From Polyangiaceae bacterium (lineage in GTDB: Bacteria; Myxococcota_A; Polyangia; Polyangiales; Polyangiaceae): a stretch of DNA of 64,000 bases. The translations under genes and the position numbers were made by a program. Position 1 is the first letter of the stretch; each line of letters opens with the position of its first letter. This document shows positions 39,277 through 49,322 of this stretch, piece after piece. The stretch is from NCBI GenBank assembly GCA_016715885.1, contig JADJXL010000028.1, positions 995,394-1,059,393 on the forward strand. Direction: 5' to 3'. The notes under the pieces are model-generated. The model saw only the letters and a program-made list of their open reading frames with translations. It had not been told where the DNA came from and ran no database searches.

Positions 39277-39609
39277 ATGTTGCGCCAACAATATGCAGAG
39301 GATTCGCTGGTCGTTCGGGTGGGCAAGAGAATCCGCAAATTGCGCAAGGAACGGGGGCTATCGCTTCGCGATTTCGGAAAAATCGCCGGTGTACACCCAT
39401 TTCACGTGATGTCCATCGAGCTCGGGCAATTGGCTGCGAATACTCGAACGCTCCGCGCCATTGCGAAGGCGCTGGACGTCGCGCCGCTGGATTTGCTCAA
39501 TCACGACACCGAAAACGATGATATCGGGCACATCGTCGAAATGATGCGCCGTCAGCCCGAATGCGTTCGGAAAATCATGCTCAAAGTAAGACCGCTCGTC
39601 GAGAACTGA
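39277..39609 (+). CDS. XRE-family helix-turn-helix regulator
   Basis: A 110-residue regulator starting at the ATG at 39277, preceded by the strong GGGAGGAGGAG ribosome-binding site; an in-frame GTG at 39250 is less likely. The helix-turn-helix is at about 14-70: VRVGKRIRKLRKERGLSLRD, FGKIAGVHPFHVMSIELGQL, TLRAIAKALDVAPLDLL. The remainder (IVEMMRRQPECVRKIMLKV) is a short helical tail. It differs from the XRE protein encoded near 37.5 kb in sequence and orientation. Its target may be the downstream PEGA-type gene 90 bp away, but this is only positional. Confidence 0.88.
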   Translation: MLRQQYAEDSLVVRVGKRIRKLRKERGLSLRDFGKIAGVHPFHVMSIELGQLAANTRTLRAIAKALDVAPLDLLNHDTENDDIGHIVEMMRRQPECVRKIMLKVRPLVEN

Positions 39610-39698
39610 TCGCACGGGCCAGGAAGCTCGACATCGCAAAATTGGTCTGGTAAACGACGGTACGTGCCCATTGTCATCGACCGTTCGTCCCGGAGCAA

Positions 39699-40862
39699 GT
39701 GCGTTTGACGACGTATCCTTGGGCCATCCTATGTGTGGTGCTGCTCGCCATACCTGGTTTGGCCGGTGCAACCCCCCCACCCTCGTCTTCATCCCCCGCA
39801 TCGGCGGCACGACCTGCTGACGATTTCGACACGCACAAGAAGCAGGGTGATGCGGCTCGAGCTGCGGGCCGTTCGAACGAAGCGCTCGCGGCGTACACGA
39901 AGGCGCAGGCGTTGCGCGACGATCCGATCGTCGCTGGATACGCTGGGCTGATTCTCTTCGAGCACGGCAATTACGACGTCGCAGCGTTCCACTTGCTGAA
40001 GGCGATCACGCGTCCCGCGAAGGGTTTGTCCGCGGACGAGCACGCGCAGTTCTTCGAGACGTACCACAAGGCGCTGTTGAAGGTTTGTCGGGTCGATGTC
40101 GAGGTGAGTCGCACGGGTGCTCGTGTCGACCTCGATGGAACTGACGTTGGTGACGAGCAGGCGAATTTTTGGGTGTTCGTCAATCCTGGCAAGCACTCGA
40201 TGCGCGCGACGCTCGAAGGATTCGACGACGCCACGCACGACTTCGATGCAGAGGCGGGTGGTCACGAAAAAGTCAGACTCGTCATGCGTCCGAAGACATC
40301 CAAGCCAGTCGTGGTCGAGCAGAAGAAGGACAAGCCCACGAAGACGTTATACGTTGCCAAACCAGCGACAAACCCCTTGAAATCAAGCAGTTCGGGAAGG
40401 TTTGTCCTCGGAGGTGGCGTGTCGACGGTGTTTGGCGCGACGCCCGGTGTGGCACTTGGGCTGCATGGACACGCGGCGTGGCGATCGCGATCGTGGTGGG
40501 AAATCGGCGGGGATTTGCGGTTTGCGGTGACGCTTGGAAGTGGCGAATATGCGTTCGGCAGCGCATCGACGTGGGCGGTGATCTTTGCGCCGTGCGGGCG
40601 CGTTCGCGAGCATTGGTTTGGCTGTTTGCTCGTGCAGGGTGATGGTGGTCTCTCTCATTCGCTAAACTCGCCCTGGGTGCGATTTGGGTTCGGCGTGCGT
40701 GCGGGATACGAGTTTCACTGGAACGAACGCTTTCACGTGCGACTCTTCGGCGACTTGGCGATACAGCATGATTGGCCTCGTTTTTACCACAGGAACCGCA
40801 TGGTTTGGGAGGGGATGGTTGTCCTTCCAACCGTCGGAATCGATGGATTGAAATTTTTCTAG
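39699..40862 (+). CDS. Exported TPR/PEGA-type protein
   Basis: A 387-residue exported protein from a GTG; a TTG at 39705 has better spacing to GGAG and is an alternative. The signal peptide is WAILCVVLLAIPGLAGA. Residues about 45-115 look like TPR helices (KQGDAARAAGRSNEALAAYTKAQ, GLILFEHGNYDVAAFHLL). Residues 125-190 form a PEGA-like beta domain (RTGARVDLDGTDVG, VNPGKHSMRATLEGF). The C-terminal half (from GRFVLGGGVSTVF) is beta-rich, with amphipathic strands ending in KFF, which is consistent with an outer-membrane barrel. This architecture is common in myxobacteria next to kinases, though none lies adjacent here. Confidence 0.78.
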   Translation: MRLTTYPWAILCVVLLAIPGLAGATPPPSSSSPASAARPADDFDTHKKQGDAARAAGRSNEALAAYTKAQALRDDPIVAGYAGLILFEHGNYDVAAFHLLKAITRPAKGLSADEHAQFFETYHKALLKVCRVDVEVSRTGARVDLDGTDVGDEQANFWVFVNPGKHSMRATLEGFDDATHDFDAEAGGHEKVRLVMRPKTSKPVVVEQKKDKPTKTLYVAKPATNPLKSSSSGRFVLGGGVSTVFGATPGVALGLHGHAAWRSRSWWEIGGDLRFAVTLGSGEYAFGSASTWAVIFAPCGRVREHWFGCLLVQGDGGLSHSLNSPWVRFGFGVRAGYEFHWNERFHVRLFGDLAIQHDWPRFYHRNRMVWEGMVVLPTVGIDGLKFF

Positions 40863-40895
40863 ACAGACCCGCGGTTTGTCCTGTAGGGTTTGACC

Positions 40896-42227
40896 ATGAA
40901 CCTGCGCCAGTTCATCTTGGCAGTTGCAGTGGTTGTCGGCGGGCTCATCGCCAACGCTTGCGACGGAGAGGTCCCTTGCGACGTCCCCAGCGCGAAAGCA
41001 TTCAGCGCTTGGCAATGCCGCGACATTCGCGACTCATGCAAAGATCCAGATCGCCCGTTACTCCACGACGATGCGTGTATGAACTTCCGCAGGAAGTGCG
41101 AGGATCCGAACGACGAGCTGTATCAACATGAAGAGTGCGCCGCCATGCTGCTGCCAACGCTGCCACCTGACGCCGGCACGGATACGGATGCATCTGAGGA
41201 TGAGGATGCAGGCGCGTCTGAGGACGCGGCGTTCGATGCGGCAACCGACGGGCAGTCCGCTCGCGGAACCTGCATTCCCAATGCGCCAGATTATTTTGCA
41301 GATCCGCAACCGGTATGGATCGGACCCAATGTCCAGGACATTGGGCCGACGGATTGCCCAACATACATCGGCGCACCTGGCGGCCAAGGCTATTTTGCCT
41401 TGTATGTGCCCCCATCCGACGGGTGCGCCAAATGCGCGTGCGGTCCCATTGAAGGCACATGCTCACCGCAGGTAACCTCGATTCACGTTCGTAGTGGTTT
41501 GTGCAGCATACCGGAGGCCCCAACGACACCGTTTGACCCGCCCGAGAACTGGGATGGTTCGTGCACGAATGACCACGCCATACCCGCCAATGCCGAGTGC
41601 CCCGCGGGCAGTGGCATTCCGTGCGCGCAGTCCATTTACGTTTCGGCGCTGCCCGATCCGGTGCAGGGCTGCAAACCTGTCACCATTCCGGTCCCAAAAG
41701 CCATTACGGATGCACCGAGATGGCAGAAAGTGGCATTGTCTTGCAGTCCACAGTATTTCGGTACCGACGGTTGCGAAGGTTCAGAATCGCGCTGGGCGGA
41801 CATTCCCGACGACGACCATTGGCGTTACTGCGTGCATCACACCCACAAAGGCGTGCACGCGTGTCCGGAAAAAGGCAAATACACGAACCAGTACGTCGTG
41901 TATCCCCACAAAGCCATCATCGATCATCGCTCTTGTACCGAATGCGGATGCAAGGCGTCTGGTGGGGCATGTTATGGCACATTCAATGTTTATGAAGACG
42001 AAAATTGTACCAAGTTATTGACAACTGAAACACTTGGCTCTGACGCTCCCGATTGTGATGATCTTTTACCGCCCGGTAGAGCGGTCGGGAGCAAAGAAAT
42101 CGTCAATTTAAAGTATGAGTCGGGTAGTTGTGAGCCCACGGGCGGTTTTCCCGTAGGCTCGGTCGAGATTGATGAAACGGACGCCGTTACGTGGTGCTGC
42201 ATCGAGCCTTGGGACCTGCGCCAATGA
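40896..42227 (+). CDS. Cysteine-rich surface lipoprotein
   Basis: 443 residues from the ATG at 40896. The signal FILAVAVVVGGLIANAC gives Cys22 as lipid site. The first mature segment carries closely spaced cysteines (CDGEVPCDVPSA, WQCRDIRDSC). An acidic Asp/Glu/Ala spacer (about 90-120) is followed by a large cysteine-containing domain (CAKCACGPIEGTC, CTECGCKASGGACYG, NCTKLL) that ends in WCCIEPWDL. Disulphide bonds and outer-surface display are likely. It is followed 35 bp later by a frame-disrupted cysteine-rich gene that may have been its operon partner. The family is not recognised. Confidence 0.75.
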   Translation: MNLRQFILAVAVVVGGLIANACDGEVPCDVPSAKAFSAWQCRDIRDSCKDPDRPLLHDDACMNFRRKCEDPNDELYQHEECAAMLLPTLPPDAGTDTDASEDEDAGASEDAAFDAATDGQSARGTCIPNAPDYFADPQPVWIGPNVQDIGPTDCPTYIGAPGGQGYFALYVPPSDGCAKCACGPIEGTCSPQVTSIHVRSGLCSIPEAPTTPFDPPENWDGSCTNDHAIPANAECPAGSGIPCAQSIYVSALPDPVQGCKPVTIPVPKAITDAPRWQKVALSCSPQYFGTDGCEGSESRWADIPDDDHWRYCVHHTHKGVHACPEKGKYTNQYVVYPHKAIIDHRSCTECGCKASGGACYGTFNVYEDENCTKLLTTETLGSDAPDCDDLLPPGRAVGSKEIVNLKYESGSCEPTGGFPVGSVEIDETDAVTWCCIEPWDLRQ

Positions 42228-42262
42228 CGCCCGTGCGAATTTGAATCAAGAGAGGTCATGTC

Positions 42263-43483
42263 ATGAAGGCTGCGCGCGTTTTCGCGTGGATGTCGTTGTG
42301 TATGCATTGGGAATGGGTTTGTCCGGGTCCGGGTTGTTCCTTGGCAGCCTTGCCCAGATATGGGACCGTTGATAATCATCGATAACCGCGAATACAAGGA
42401 ATCCTTTTTCGAGCCCGATTGGCTTTGCTACGGCCGTAAAAAGGGCGAGCCACCGTACGCTGGGCCCGAGCAACCCCCACCGCCAGATCAACCACCTCCG
42501 CCTCCCCTCGATGTGCCCGATGTGAGCATGGTCAGCCCTCCGGATCCGCCAGGTCCAAAAGACTCCGAAGGCGTTCTCAAGGCCGCGATAATGCTCAATA
42601 GTTGCTTCTTGAACCTGCACTTCAATGAACCGGAGATCAATTATTCCATCTCCTCCATGTATTATGAGTTTCCACGACGTTGGATCCATGCAGAAATGTA
42701 TCGACGAACTGAATGTTTTAAAACCAAATCGAATGGTTGCGAAGCGGTGCGCGAATGTGTGGGACTCGCGCAAACGGTGGGTGTCAAGCTCCCGCCAACC
42801 GAGCCGGAGTGTGCCGACGATCTATTGCAACTGAGCCATCACTACATAGGCAAAGACTTTACTGTAGATACGGGTATCGACATCACCACATGGATCAATT
42901 GCAAGGGCCTTGATCTTCATTGCTTCGCAGATTTCAAACAAGACTGGTGCAGTCCGCCCAGAACCCCCTGTGAACCAGACGACAACGCCCCTGGCTGCCT
43001 CGACGGCCGCCCCTACAGATGCGCTGATTTCTCTAAGGGAGAAGAACCCGAGTATTACTACTATCAAAAGCTCCGATGTAGCGACTACGGGTTGGAATGT
43101 CCCGTTGATGCCTACCCCGCATTTCCCGACTGCCGCGCGACCGGACCCGCGTGCGACCACAAAACCGGGGATGCCGATCTGGCCCAATTTTCTTACCAAT
43201 ACGGAATTGCGTGCGAAAATGAAACGACCGTGCGCGCATGCATCGGCGGCGGAGAGGCACGTCGTCGATTGCACTTCATTGGCAAACCTTCAAATGCTGA
43301 ATCCCGGGCGACCAAACCCATAATGCGGGTTCGCCTGGGAATGCGATGACTACGATGAAGCACCCGTGCGAAGGCGATTCGCTGGTCGTCTGCGACGCCG
43401 GACGTCGCACCAAAATGGATTGCCAAGCCCTTGGATTCACGAGTTGCAACGCCGCACGAACGCAGCCCAAGCATCTACGATAA
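42263..43483 (+). pseudogene. Frame-disrupted cysteine-rich lipoprotein gene
   Basis: A good start (ATG 42263 with AGAGAGG upstream) opens a signal-peptide-like MKAARVFAWMSLCM, but this frame stops after 40 codons. The sense continues in a second frame (ALGMGLSGSGLFLG), then in a third from about 42340 (CPDMGPLIIIDNREYK) to about 43255. Near 43255-43345 homology-like cysteine text jumps frames again (HVVDCTSLANLQ). A last segment, HPCEGDSLVVCDAGRR followed by MDCQALGFTSC, runs to the TAA at 43483. The parts together make a proline-spacered protein of about 400 residues with many cysteines. Either the gene is decaying or the assembly holds several indels. The longest intact piece is 42360-43349. 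Confidence 0.55.
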
Positions 43484-43543
43484 ACTTCCCCTCGAATAGC
43501 GCGCGCCGTGCTCAGTACGCCCGCGTCACGGCATAACGCGCCC

Positions 43544-45463
43544 ATGCCCTCCCTCCCCGCTTTCTCCGCACACGATTGCCACTTCCTCCGCCGCTACGAA
43601 AATAGCCGCATCGCCTTCGACCGAATCCCCGCCGAAGGCCAAGCCTATCTGCGCGACATACGCACGCGCCTACAATCGCTCGCACGCATCGCCGCAGACG
43701 ACTACCACGGCAAACTCACAATGACCGACTTCGTCTCGGCACTCTACCCAGGAAGTCGCGCCACCAGCAAATATTGGGCCGGGATTCATTCGAAACAACC
43801 GGGCGACGAACGGACGAGCAAGTCGTTTCAATTGCAGCTCGCCGTCGTCATCATGCCCGAAGGGTTCGAGATTTGTTTCTACCGCGGCGCGGGCAAATCG
43901 CTCGCGGCCCCCACGGACAAACTCGCAGGGGCCGAACCAAAACTCACAGCAGTCCAGTCGGCGCTGGCAAACCTGCGCGTCCAGCAGATCGCTCGCATCG
44001 AACGAACCTTGCAGCCGTATTGGTTTTTCCGAAAACACGGCATGAATCCGAACCCGCGCCAAGAATTTTCCACCTTGACACAATGGCTCGATTATGCCGC
44101 ATCCGACGCAGGCGCTCGCGCGAGCATCTCCATGTTCATCGGCGAGGACGAACTGGAAAACAACAAGATCGACGTGAGCGCCATGTTCCTCGAAGCGGTT
44201 CGTCTCTTCGAACCTCTGTTCGAAGCGGTGTATGGCGCTGCCGTAGAAAATGGTTCGCCCCCGACCGAATGGCTCGAGCCATCAGGCATCGTCGAAGCAA
44301 GCATCGACGAACCGCCCCTTCGAGACCTCAAGGCGATCTGCGACGATTTCGCGACCGGCCTGCGAGAAGCAAATCTGGTCCTCGGAACACATCACGATGA
44401 AAATGTCAAGGCATTCGTTGCAAGTTTGACGACGAAACGTTTTCTCATCCTGACGGGTTTGTCGGGGTCCGGTAAAACGCAGCTCGCCTTACGTTTTGGC
44501 GATTGGCTCGGTATCGATCGCGTGCGTGTGACGCCGGTTCGGCCAGACTGGACCGGAGCCGAGGCGCTCTTTGGATATGAAGACGCGTTGCAGCCCATGC
44601 GAGATGGCGCGCGCGCTTGGCACGTGCCCGAAGCGCTCGAATTCATGCTCAGGGCTGCGAACGATCCGGACAAACCGTATTTGCTCATTTTGGACGAAAT
44701 GAATTTGGCCCACGTCGAACGATATTTTGCAGACTTTTTATCGGGTATGGAGACCCTTCAGCCCTGTTTGCCCAACCTCGAAAGGTACGACGACGGCCTT
44801 TATCGAATTTCGCCGGGGACCGAGCCGAGGCTGCCCATGCCCGCGAATTTATTCGTCGTCGGCACGGTGAACATCGACGAAACCACGTATCTTTTCTCGC
44901 CCAAAGTGCTCGATCGTGCCAACACCATCGATTTCAAGGTGCGAACGGAAGATCTCCAACTCGATTACCAAAAGCCCGGACCCTGCAAACCTGGCTCCAA
45001 TGCAATGATTCGCGGATTTTTAGCCATCTCAACCGACGAACGCTATCACGTCGATCACCCTGCTCCAAAGCAAGCAGAATTCGCGCATGGTTTGCGGCGC
45101 GTGCATCGAATTCTTGCCGAGCACAACTTGGAATTCGGACACCGCGTCTTTTATGAAGCAACGCGTTTTTCCGCCATGTTTGCCGCTGCCGGTCATATGA
45201 ATCCGCACGCTGCACTCGACCGCCAAATCATGCACAAGGTCCTCCCGCGATTGCATGGGTCACGACGCAAATTGGAGCTTGCGCTGTGTTCACTCGCGGC
45301 CGAATGTTTGGATCCCGAGAGCGTCGAGCTTGATGCAATGTCGTCCCGATTCGACCCACTGGCACCCATGGCCGGTCCCGTGCGCATGCCGCTATCGTTC
45401 GACAAGATCCAGCGAATGGTGCGCGCGTTGCGAATGAACCAGTTCACGAGTTTTTCCGAGTAA
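43544..45463 (+). CDS. McrB-like AAA+ GTPase of a type IV restriction system
   Basis: Motor subunit of a McrBC-like system, 639 residues from the ATG at 43544 (a GTG at 43508 would add 12). The N-terminal domain (about 1-250) resembles the MrcB N-terminal/DUF3578-type DNA-recognition domain (MTDFVSALYPGSRATSKYWA, FQLQLAVVIMPEGFEICFYR). The AAA+ module has Walker A GLSGSGKT at about 305-312, Walker B LLILDEMNLAHVERYFADFL at about 380, and the sensor/arginine-finger segment VGTVNIDETTYLFSPKVLDR. E. coli McrB is shorter (459 residues). The nuclease gene begins 3 bp after the stop, so both subunits are made together. The system should restrict modified or foreign DNA. Confidence 0.9.
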   Translation: MPSLPAFSAHDCHFLRRYENSRIAFDRIPAEGQAYLRDIRTRLQSLARIAADDYHGKLTMTDFVSALYPGSRATSKYWAGIHSKQPGDERTSKSFQLQLAVVIMPEGFEICFYRGAGKSLAAPTDKLAGAEPKLTAVQSALANLRVQQIARIERTLQPYWFFRKHGMNPNPRQEFSTLTQWLDYAASDAGARASISMFIGEDELENNKIDVSAMFLEAVRLFEPLFEAVYGAAVENGSPPTEWLEPSGIVEASIDEPPLRDLKAICDDFATGLREANLVLGTHHDENVKAFVASLTTKRFLILTGLSGSGKTQLALRFGDWLGIDRVRVTPVRPDWTGAEALFGYEDALQPMRDGARAWHVPEALEFMLRAANDPDKPYLLILDEMNLAHVERYFADFLSGMETLQPCLPNLERYDDGLYRISPGTEPRLPMPANLFVVGTVNIDETTYLFSPKVLDRANTIDFKVRTEDLQLDYQKPGPCKPGSNAMIRGFLAISTDERYHVDHPAPKQAEFAHGLRRVHRILAEHNLEFGHRVFYEATRFSAMFAAAGHMNPHAALDRQIMHKVLPRLHGSRRKLELALCSLAAECLDPESVELDAMSSRFDPLAPMAGPVRMPLSFDKIQRMVRALRMNQFTSFSE

Positions 45464-45466
45464 TTC

Positions 45467-47767
45467 ATGTCGGAGGTCAAGAGCGTCGAGCTTCCCATTT
45501 TGGATGAATGGGGGCACGAACGTGGCCGAGTCAAAATTGCCATTTTACCTAGCAGCCGCTACCAGCGCACGCCACGCTTGCTCATCGATACGCGCGGTGA
45601 AACACAGGATTTGGATGACGATCTCGAAAGCGTGCGGCTCGTCGAAGCAGCCGAATATGTGTACGTCATCGACGTGCCGAATGCCCGTGGTCCCTTCGAT
45701 ACGGACCATCCGGAGATGTTCTTTGCGGATACGGAATTCGGCGATCGAGGCCGTTTACGCACGGGGGAATACACCGGCGCAGTCGACGTCACCGTCATCG
45801 CCGCATCCAAAGACGTTGGGAAAATATGCTTCGAGGTTCAATCGACGAAACTCGATTACATGTCCGATTATCGGTGGATGCTGCGTGATATCGCCGAAGC
45901 GTGCACGGACCTCGTGATGGACCGATTTGCTGCATCGGCGGCGCGGTTTTCGGTGGATGATTCGCACGATTCGGAGACGCTCTACCAGCGATTTTCATTT
46001 TTGCGGAGCTTGCTCGAACGGGACGAGTTTCAGGCGGCAATCGGTCGCATTCTGGCTGCGCCATATGTCACGTGGGAGGAAGTCGAAGACGTCGCGTGGC
46101 AGGCGCGCGGGCTCCGTCCGAGCTCGCGCATCGCGCGAAGTATCGTGCGTCCCGGGCCGCGTGCATGGTCGACCCATGTCATTGCAGGCGATCTGGACAG
46201 CATTCCGCAGCCGATGGTCGTACCGCGGATGGAAACGACCTTGGACAATCTGCCCAATCGTTTCATAAAATGGGTTTTACGCGAATGGCTCACGATGATC
46301 GGTCGCGTATCTTCGGCGCTCGAACTTTCTTCTGAAGCTAGCCCCTTTGCGCGGCGCGGGAAGCGAGAAATTGCCGGCTTACGAAAGAAGCTCGAAGCCA
46401 TTCTCGAGGACGGTCTGTTTCGAGACATCGGTGAATTGACGATGTATCCCGGGGCGAGTCAGGTATTGCAGAAGCGCGAGGGTTATCGATATTTCCTTGC
46501 AGCGCACGTACAATTCGAGGCGGCGGCGCGGCTCTACTGGCCGGGCATGGACTACGTTTATCGCGCCGGGCAACGTAATGTCGCAAAATTGTACGAGTAT
46601 TGGGTGTATCTGCAACTTGGAATGATCGTGGCACGATTATGCGGTCATGCATTCGATTCGACGCGGCTCATCGAGCCGACCGAAGATGGGCTCGTGCTGC
46701 GACTGCGTTATCGCGACGAGGCGATGGTCACGGGAACCATCGAACGATTGGGGCGAACGATACGATTGGAATTGTGGTACAACAAATCGTTCGGCGCATC
46801 TCGCGCAGGGGTTGAAGGTTCGTGGACGAGGCCGCTGCGACCCGATTGTTCGCTGCTTGCGCAGATACGTGACGATGCAAAGAATGCGCTCGCCACATGG
46901 ATACACTTCGATGCCAAGTACCGCATCGAAAACGCGGAAGAGACGTTTGGCAAAGCCGATGACGACGATTCGGTGCAAACGAACTTTCGTCGCGAAGATT
47001 TGCTCAAGATGCATGCGTACAAGGATGCCATTCGGAAATCGTCGGGAGCGTACATCATTTATCCGGGCACGGACGGCGGCAACCCATTTCGCCAATATCA
47101 CGAGCTCCTTCCGGGGCTGGGTGCATTTACGCTGCGACCGTCTGCGGACGGTGAATCGATTGGCAGTTTCGCGCTTTCGTCGTTCATCGAAAATGTGCTG
47201 ACGCACTTGGCGCTACAGGCAACGCAGCACGAACGCGCTCGATATTGGACCGCACGTGCATATGCGGGTCCGCCGGTGGAGGCGCGAGTCCCTGCGGTGC
47301 CGTTCATCGTAGAGCCGCCTGCCGATGTATTGGTACTTTTGGGTTATGCCAAGAATGCCTCGCATCGGGTATGGATAGCCCACTCGCTGATGTACAATCT
47401 GCGGGCGGATGCGCATCGAGGAGGTGCGGTAGGGATCGACAGTCGCGAGCTCGCGGCGCACCTACTGGTCGTGTACGGCGACGACATGGACATCGACATT
47501 TACAAAATCGTCGACGTGCCGCGAATCATGACAGCCCAGCAGCTCGCATCGATGGATTACCCAGAGCCGCGAGGGCGTCATTATTTTTGTTATTCGCTGC
47601 AATGCGTCGGGGATGAGCGGCAATCGAAATGGCTGACTCGGTCGATCGTCGAGCGCGTGCGTATGCGCATGAACCCGCAGGCGCTCGTGGGTGCACCCGT
47701 GGTGGTCACGTGGCTGGATCTTTGCGCTGAAGCGCAATTCGATGATGCGAACACACTGAAACGCTGA
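45467..47767 (+). CDS. DUF2357/DUF524-type PD-(D/E)XK nuclease, McrC-like partner
   Basis: A 766-residue protein directly after the McrB-like gene. The N-terminal half is a beta-rich DUF2357-like region plus a helical stalk (WLTMIGRVSSALELSS, REIAGLRKKLEAIL). The nuclease core is at about 440-500, with LRPDCSLL and, 25 residues later, WIHFDAKYRIE, the D...(D/E)xK triad of PD-(D/E)XK enzymes. Residues from about 640 form an extra domain (RVWIAHSLMYNLRADAH, ELAAHLLVVYGDDMDIDIYK) that might read modified bases, in the manner of PUA/EVE-like folds; that is a guess. Compared with E. coli McrC (348 residues) it is twice as long. Defence function is inferred from the pair. Confidence 0.85.
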   Translation: MSEVKSVELPILDEWGHERGRVKIAILPSSRYQRTPRLLIDTRGETQDLDDDLESVRLVEAAEYVYVIDVPNARGPFDTDHPEMFFADTEFGDRGRLRTGEYTGAVDVTVIAASKDVGKICFEVQSTKLDYMSDYRWMLRDIAEACTDLVMDRFAASAARFSVDDSHDSETLYQRFSFLRSLLERDEFQAAIGRILAAPYVTWEEVEDVAWQARGLRPSSRIARSIVRPGPRAWSTHVIAGDLDSIPQPMVVPRMETTLDNLPNRFIKWVLREWLTMIGRVSSALELSSEASPFARRGKREIAGLRKKLEAILEDGLFRDIGELTMYPGASQVLQKREGYRYFLAAHVQFEAAARLYWPGMDYVYRAGQRNVAKLYEYWVYLQLGMIVARLCGHAFDSTRLIEPTEDGLVLRLRYRDEAMVTGTIERLGRTIRLELWYNKSFGASRAGVEGSWTRPLRPDCSLLAQIRDDAKNALATWIHFDAKYRIENAEETFGKADDDDSVQTNFRREDLLKMHAYKDAIRKSSGAYIIYPGTDGGNPFRQYHELLPGLGAFTLRPSADGESIGSFALSSFIENVLTHLALQATQHERARYWTARAYAGPPVEARVPAVPFIVEPPADVLVLLGYAKNASHRVWIAHSLMYNLRADAHRGGAVGIDSRELAAHLLVVYGDDMDIDIYKIVDVPRIMTAQQLASMDYPEPRGRHYFCYSLQCVGDERQSKWLTRSIVERVRMRMNPQALVGAPVVVTWLDLCAEAQFDDANTLKR

Positions 47768-47796
47768 CATTCGGTAGGTGAAACACGTATCAACGC

Positions 47797-49155
47797 CTAT
47801 TGGTGCGTATCGGCGGCAGCCGGTTGCCCTGCGCTGCAAGCGCTCTGTTCGCCGTCGTCTTTCTTCCACAATGGCAAAAAGAAAATCGCCACGATTCCGG
47901 GCAGTGATGCAAAAAAGCTGACCAAAAAGAAATCCGCGTACCCCAATATTTTATATAAATATCCACTGGCAATTCCAGGGAGCATCACACCCAATGCCAT
48001 CAAGGCTGTGGCCGTGGCATAATGCGCCGCCTTGTACCCACTGCGCACGGTGCGCAACAAAAAGACGGTATACGCAGTGACGCCCATTCCATAAGCAAAT
48101 TGCTCGGCCGAGTTGATCACGTACACGGCTGGTACGTACACGTTATCGAACGAGCTTGTGTTCAGCGCAAAAGCCGCTGGCCACTTTGCCAGCGCCCAAT
48201 ACAATAAAATGGCGACGCTTTGAATCAATGCCAAAGGCCACATCCAGCGCCGCAAACCGCCTTTGCTGATCAGCCAACTGGCGAACATGCCGCCGAACAG
48301 AAGAGCGACGATTCCGACCGTTCCACTGATCATGCCGACGTCTGCGACGGAGACGCCCAAGCCTGCTTTATGCGGCGGATCCAACAAGAAATTGTTGCAC
48401 TGCTTGAGCATCAGCGCGTCACCCAAACGAAACGTCAGGATGTAAAAAACGATCACCGATATGCCAGGTTGCTTGAAATAGGTTGTAATCGCCTCGAAGA
48501 AGCTGTGACGAGAAACGATGGGGCGCGAATGAACACCGAGATCGACGCCTGTTTTCGGCAGATACCGATGGTGGAACATCGCGCACAGCAAAAGGGCCAA
48601 CGCACACAAGGCAAATGCAGCCGCCCAGCCCAGCCCCAACGAATGGTGCTCGGCCACTTTTCCCGCGAGAAACACCATCGCGCCCGAGCCAAACATGATG
48701 GAGATTCGATAGGCCGTGTTGCGCACTCCAACGAAAAGTGCTTTTTGTTCGTCATTGAGCGCATCGAGGTAATACCCATCGACGGAGATGTCGTGCGTTG
48801 CCGAGACGAGCGCCGTCAATGTCAAAATGCCGCCCGCCATGACGATCATGGTGCCCATGGACAGAAAACCGCTGGCGTAGGCGACGACTGCGATGCCGAG
48901 AACGAGCGCTGAAAGCAGGAATTCCGTGACGATCACCCATTGGCGTTTGCTCGACAAGAAGTCGACGAGCGGCGACCAGGCAAACTTGAGGACCCACGGC
49001 CAGGTGAGAATGCTGAGCCAACCGATGAGGACATTGCTACTGCCCAGGCTCTTGAAAAATATGGCGGACATGAGATTGACGACGGTGTAAGGTAGCCCTT
49101 CGGCAAAGTACAAAGTGGGAATGAATATGCCGGGCCGACGTTGTTGTTGCGCCAT
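47797..49155 (-). CDS. AmpG-like major facilitator permease
   Basis: A 452-residue inner-membrane transporter with twelve predicted helices. The opening LYFAEGLPYTVVNLMSAIFF and the loop WSPLVDFLSSKRQWVIVTEF are characteristic of the AmpG/PAT family. VSATHDISVDGYYLDALNDE matches the conserved QDIxxDxyxxxxL signature after TM4. AmpG carries anhydro-muropeptides from the periplasm into the cytoplasm for cell-wall recycling; related proteins carry acetyl-CoA or siderophores. The substrate is therefore likely but not proven to be muropeptide. The gene converges on the restriction operon (29 bp between stops) and has no operon partner. Confidence 0.88.
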   Translation of the reverse strand: MAQQQRRPGIFIPTLYFAEGLPYTVVNLMSAIFFKSLGSSNVLIGWLSILTWPWVLKFAWSPLVDFLSSKRQWVIVTEFLLSALVLGIAVVAYASGFLSMGTMIVMAGGILTLTALVSATHDISVDGYYLDALNDEQKALFVGVRNTAYRISIMFGSGAMVFLAGKVAEHHSLGLGWAAAFALCALALLLCAMFHHRYLPKTGVDLGVHSRPIVSRHSFFEAITTYFKQPGISVIVFYILTFRLGDALMLKQCNNFLLDPPHKAGLGVSVADVGMISGTVGIVALLFGGMFASWLISKGGLRRWMWPLALIQSVAILLYWALAKWPAAFALNTSSFDNVYVPAVYVINSAEQFAYGMGVTAYTVFLLRTVRSGYKAAHYATATALMALGVMLPGIASGYLYKILGYADFFLVSFFASLPGIVAIFFLPLWKKDDGEQSACSAGQPAAADTHQ

Positions 49156-49322
49156 GGTGGCTCATGTGCCGTATGAAATGGGTACTTTTTCAGGGTAGCA
49201 GAGTTGCGTAGAGAGCGCGCTGGTATACGGCGACGTCCTGTGATTTCCAAGCGCTGCTGAGCTCGAGCGCCGAACAGTCATTCTTTCGTGCGCACCGAAT
49301 GCATGGATACTTGGACGATGCG

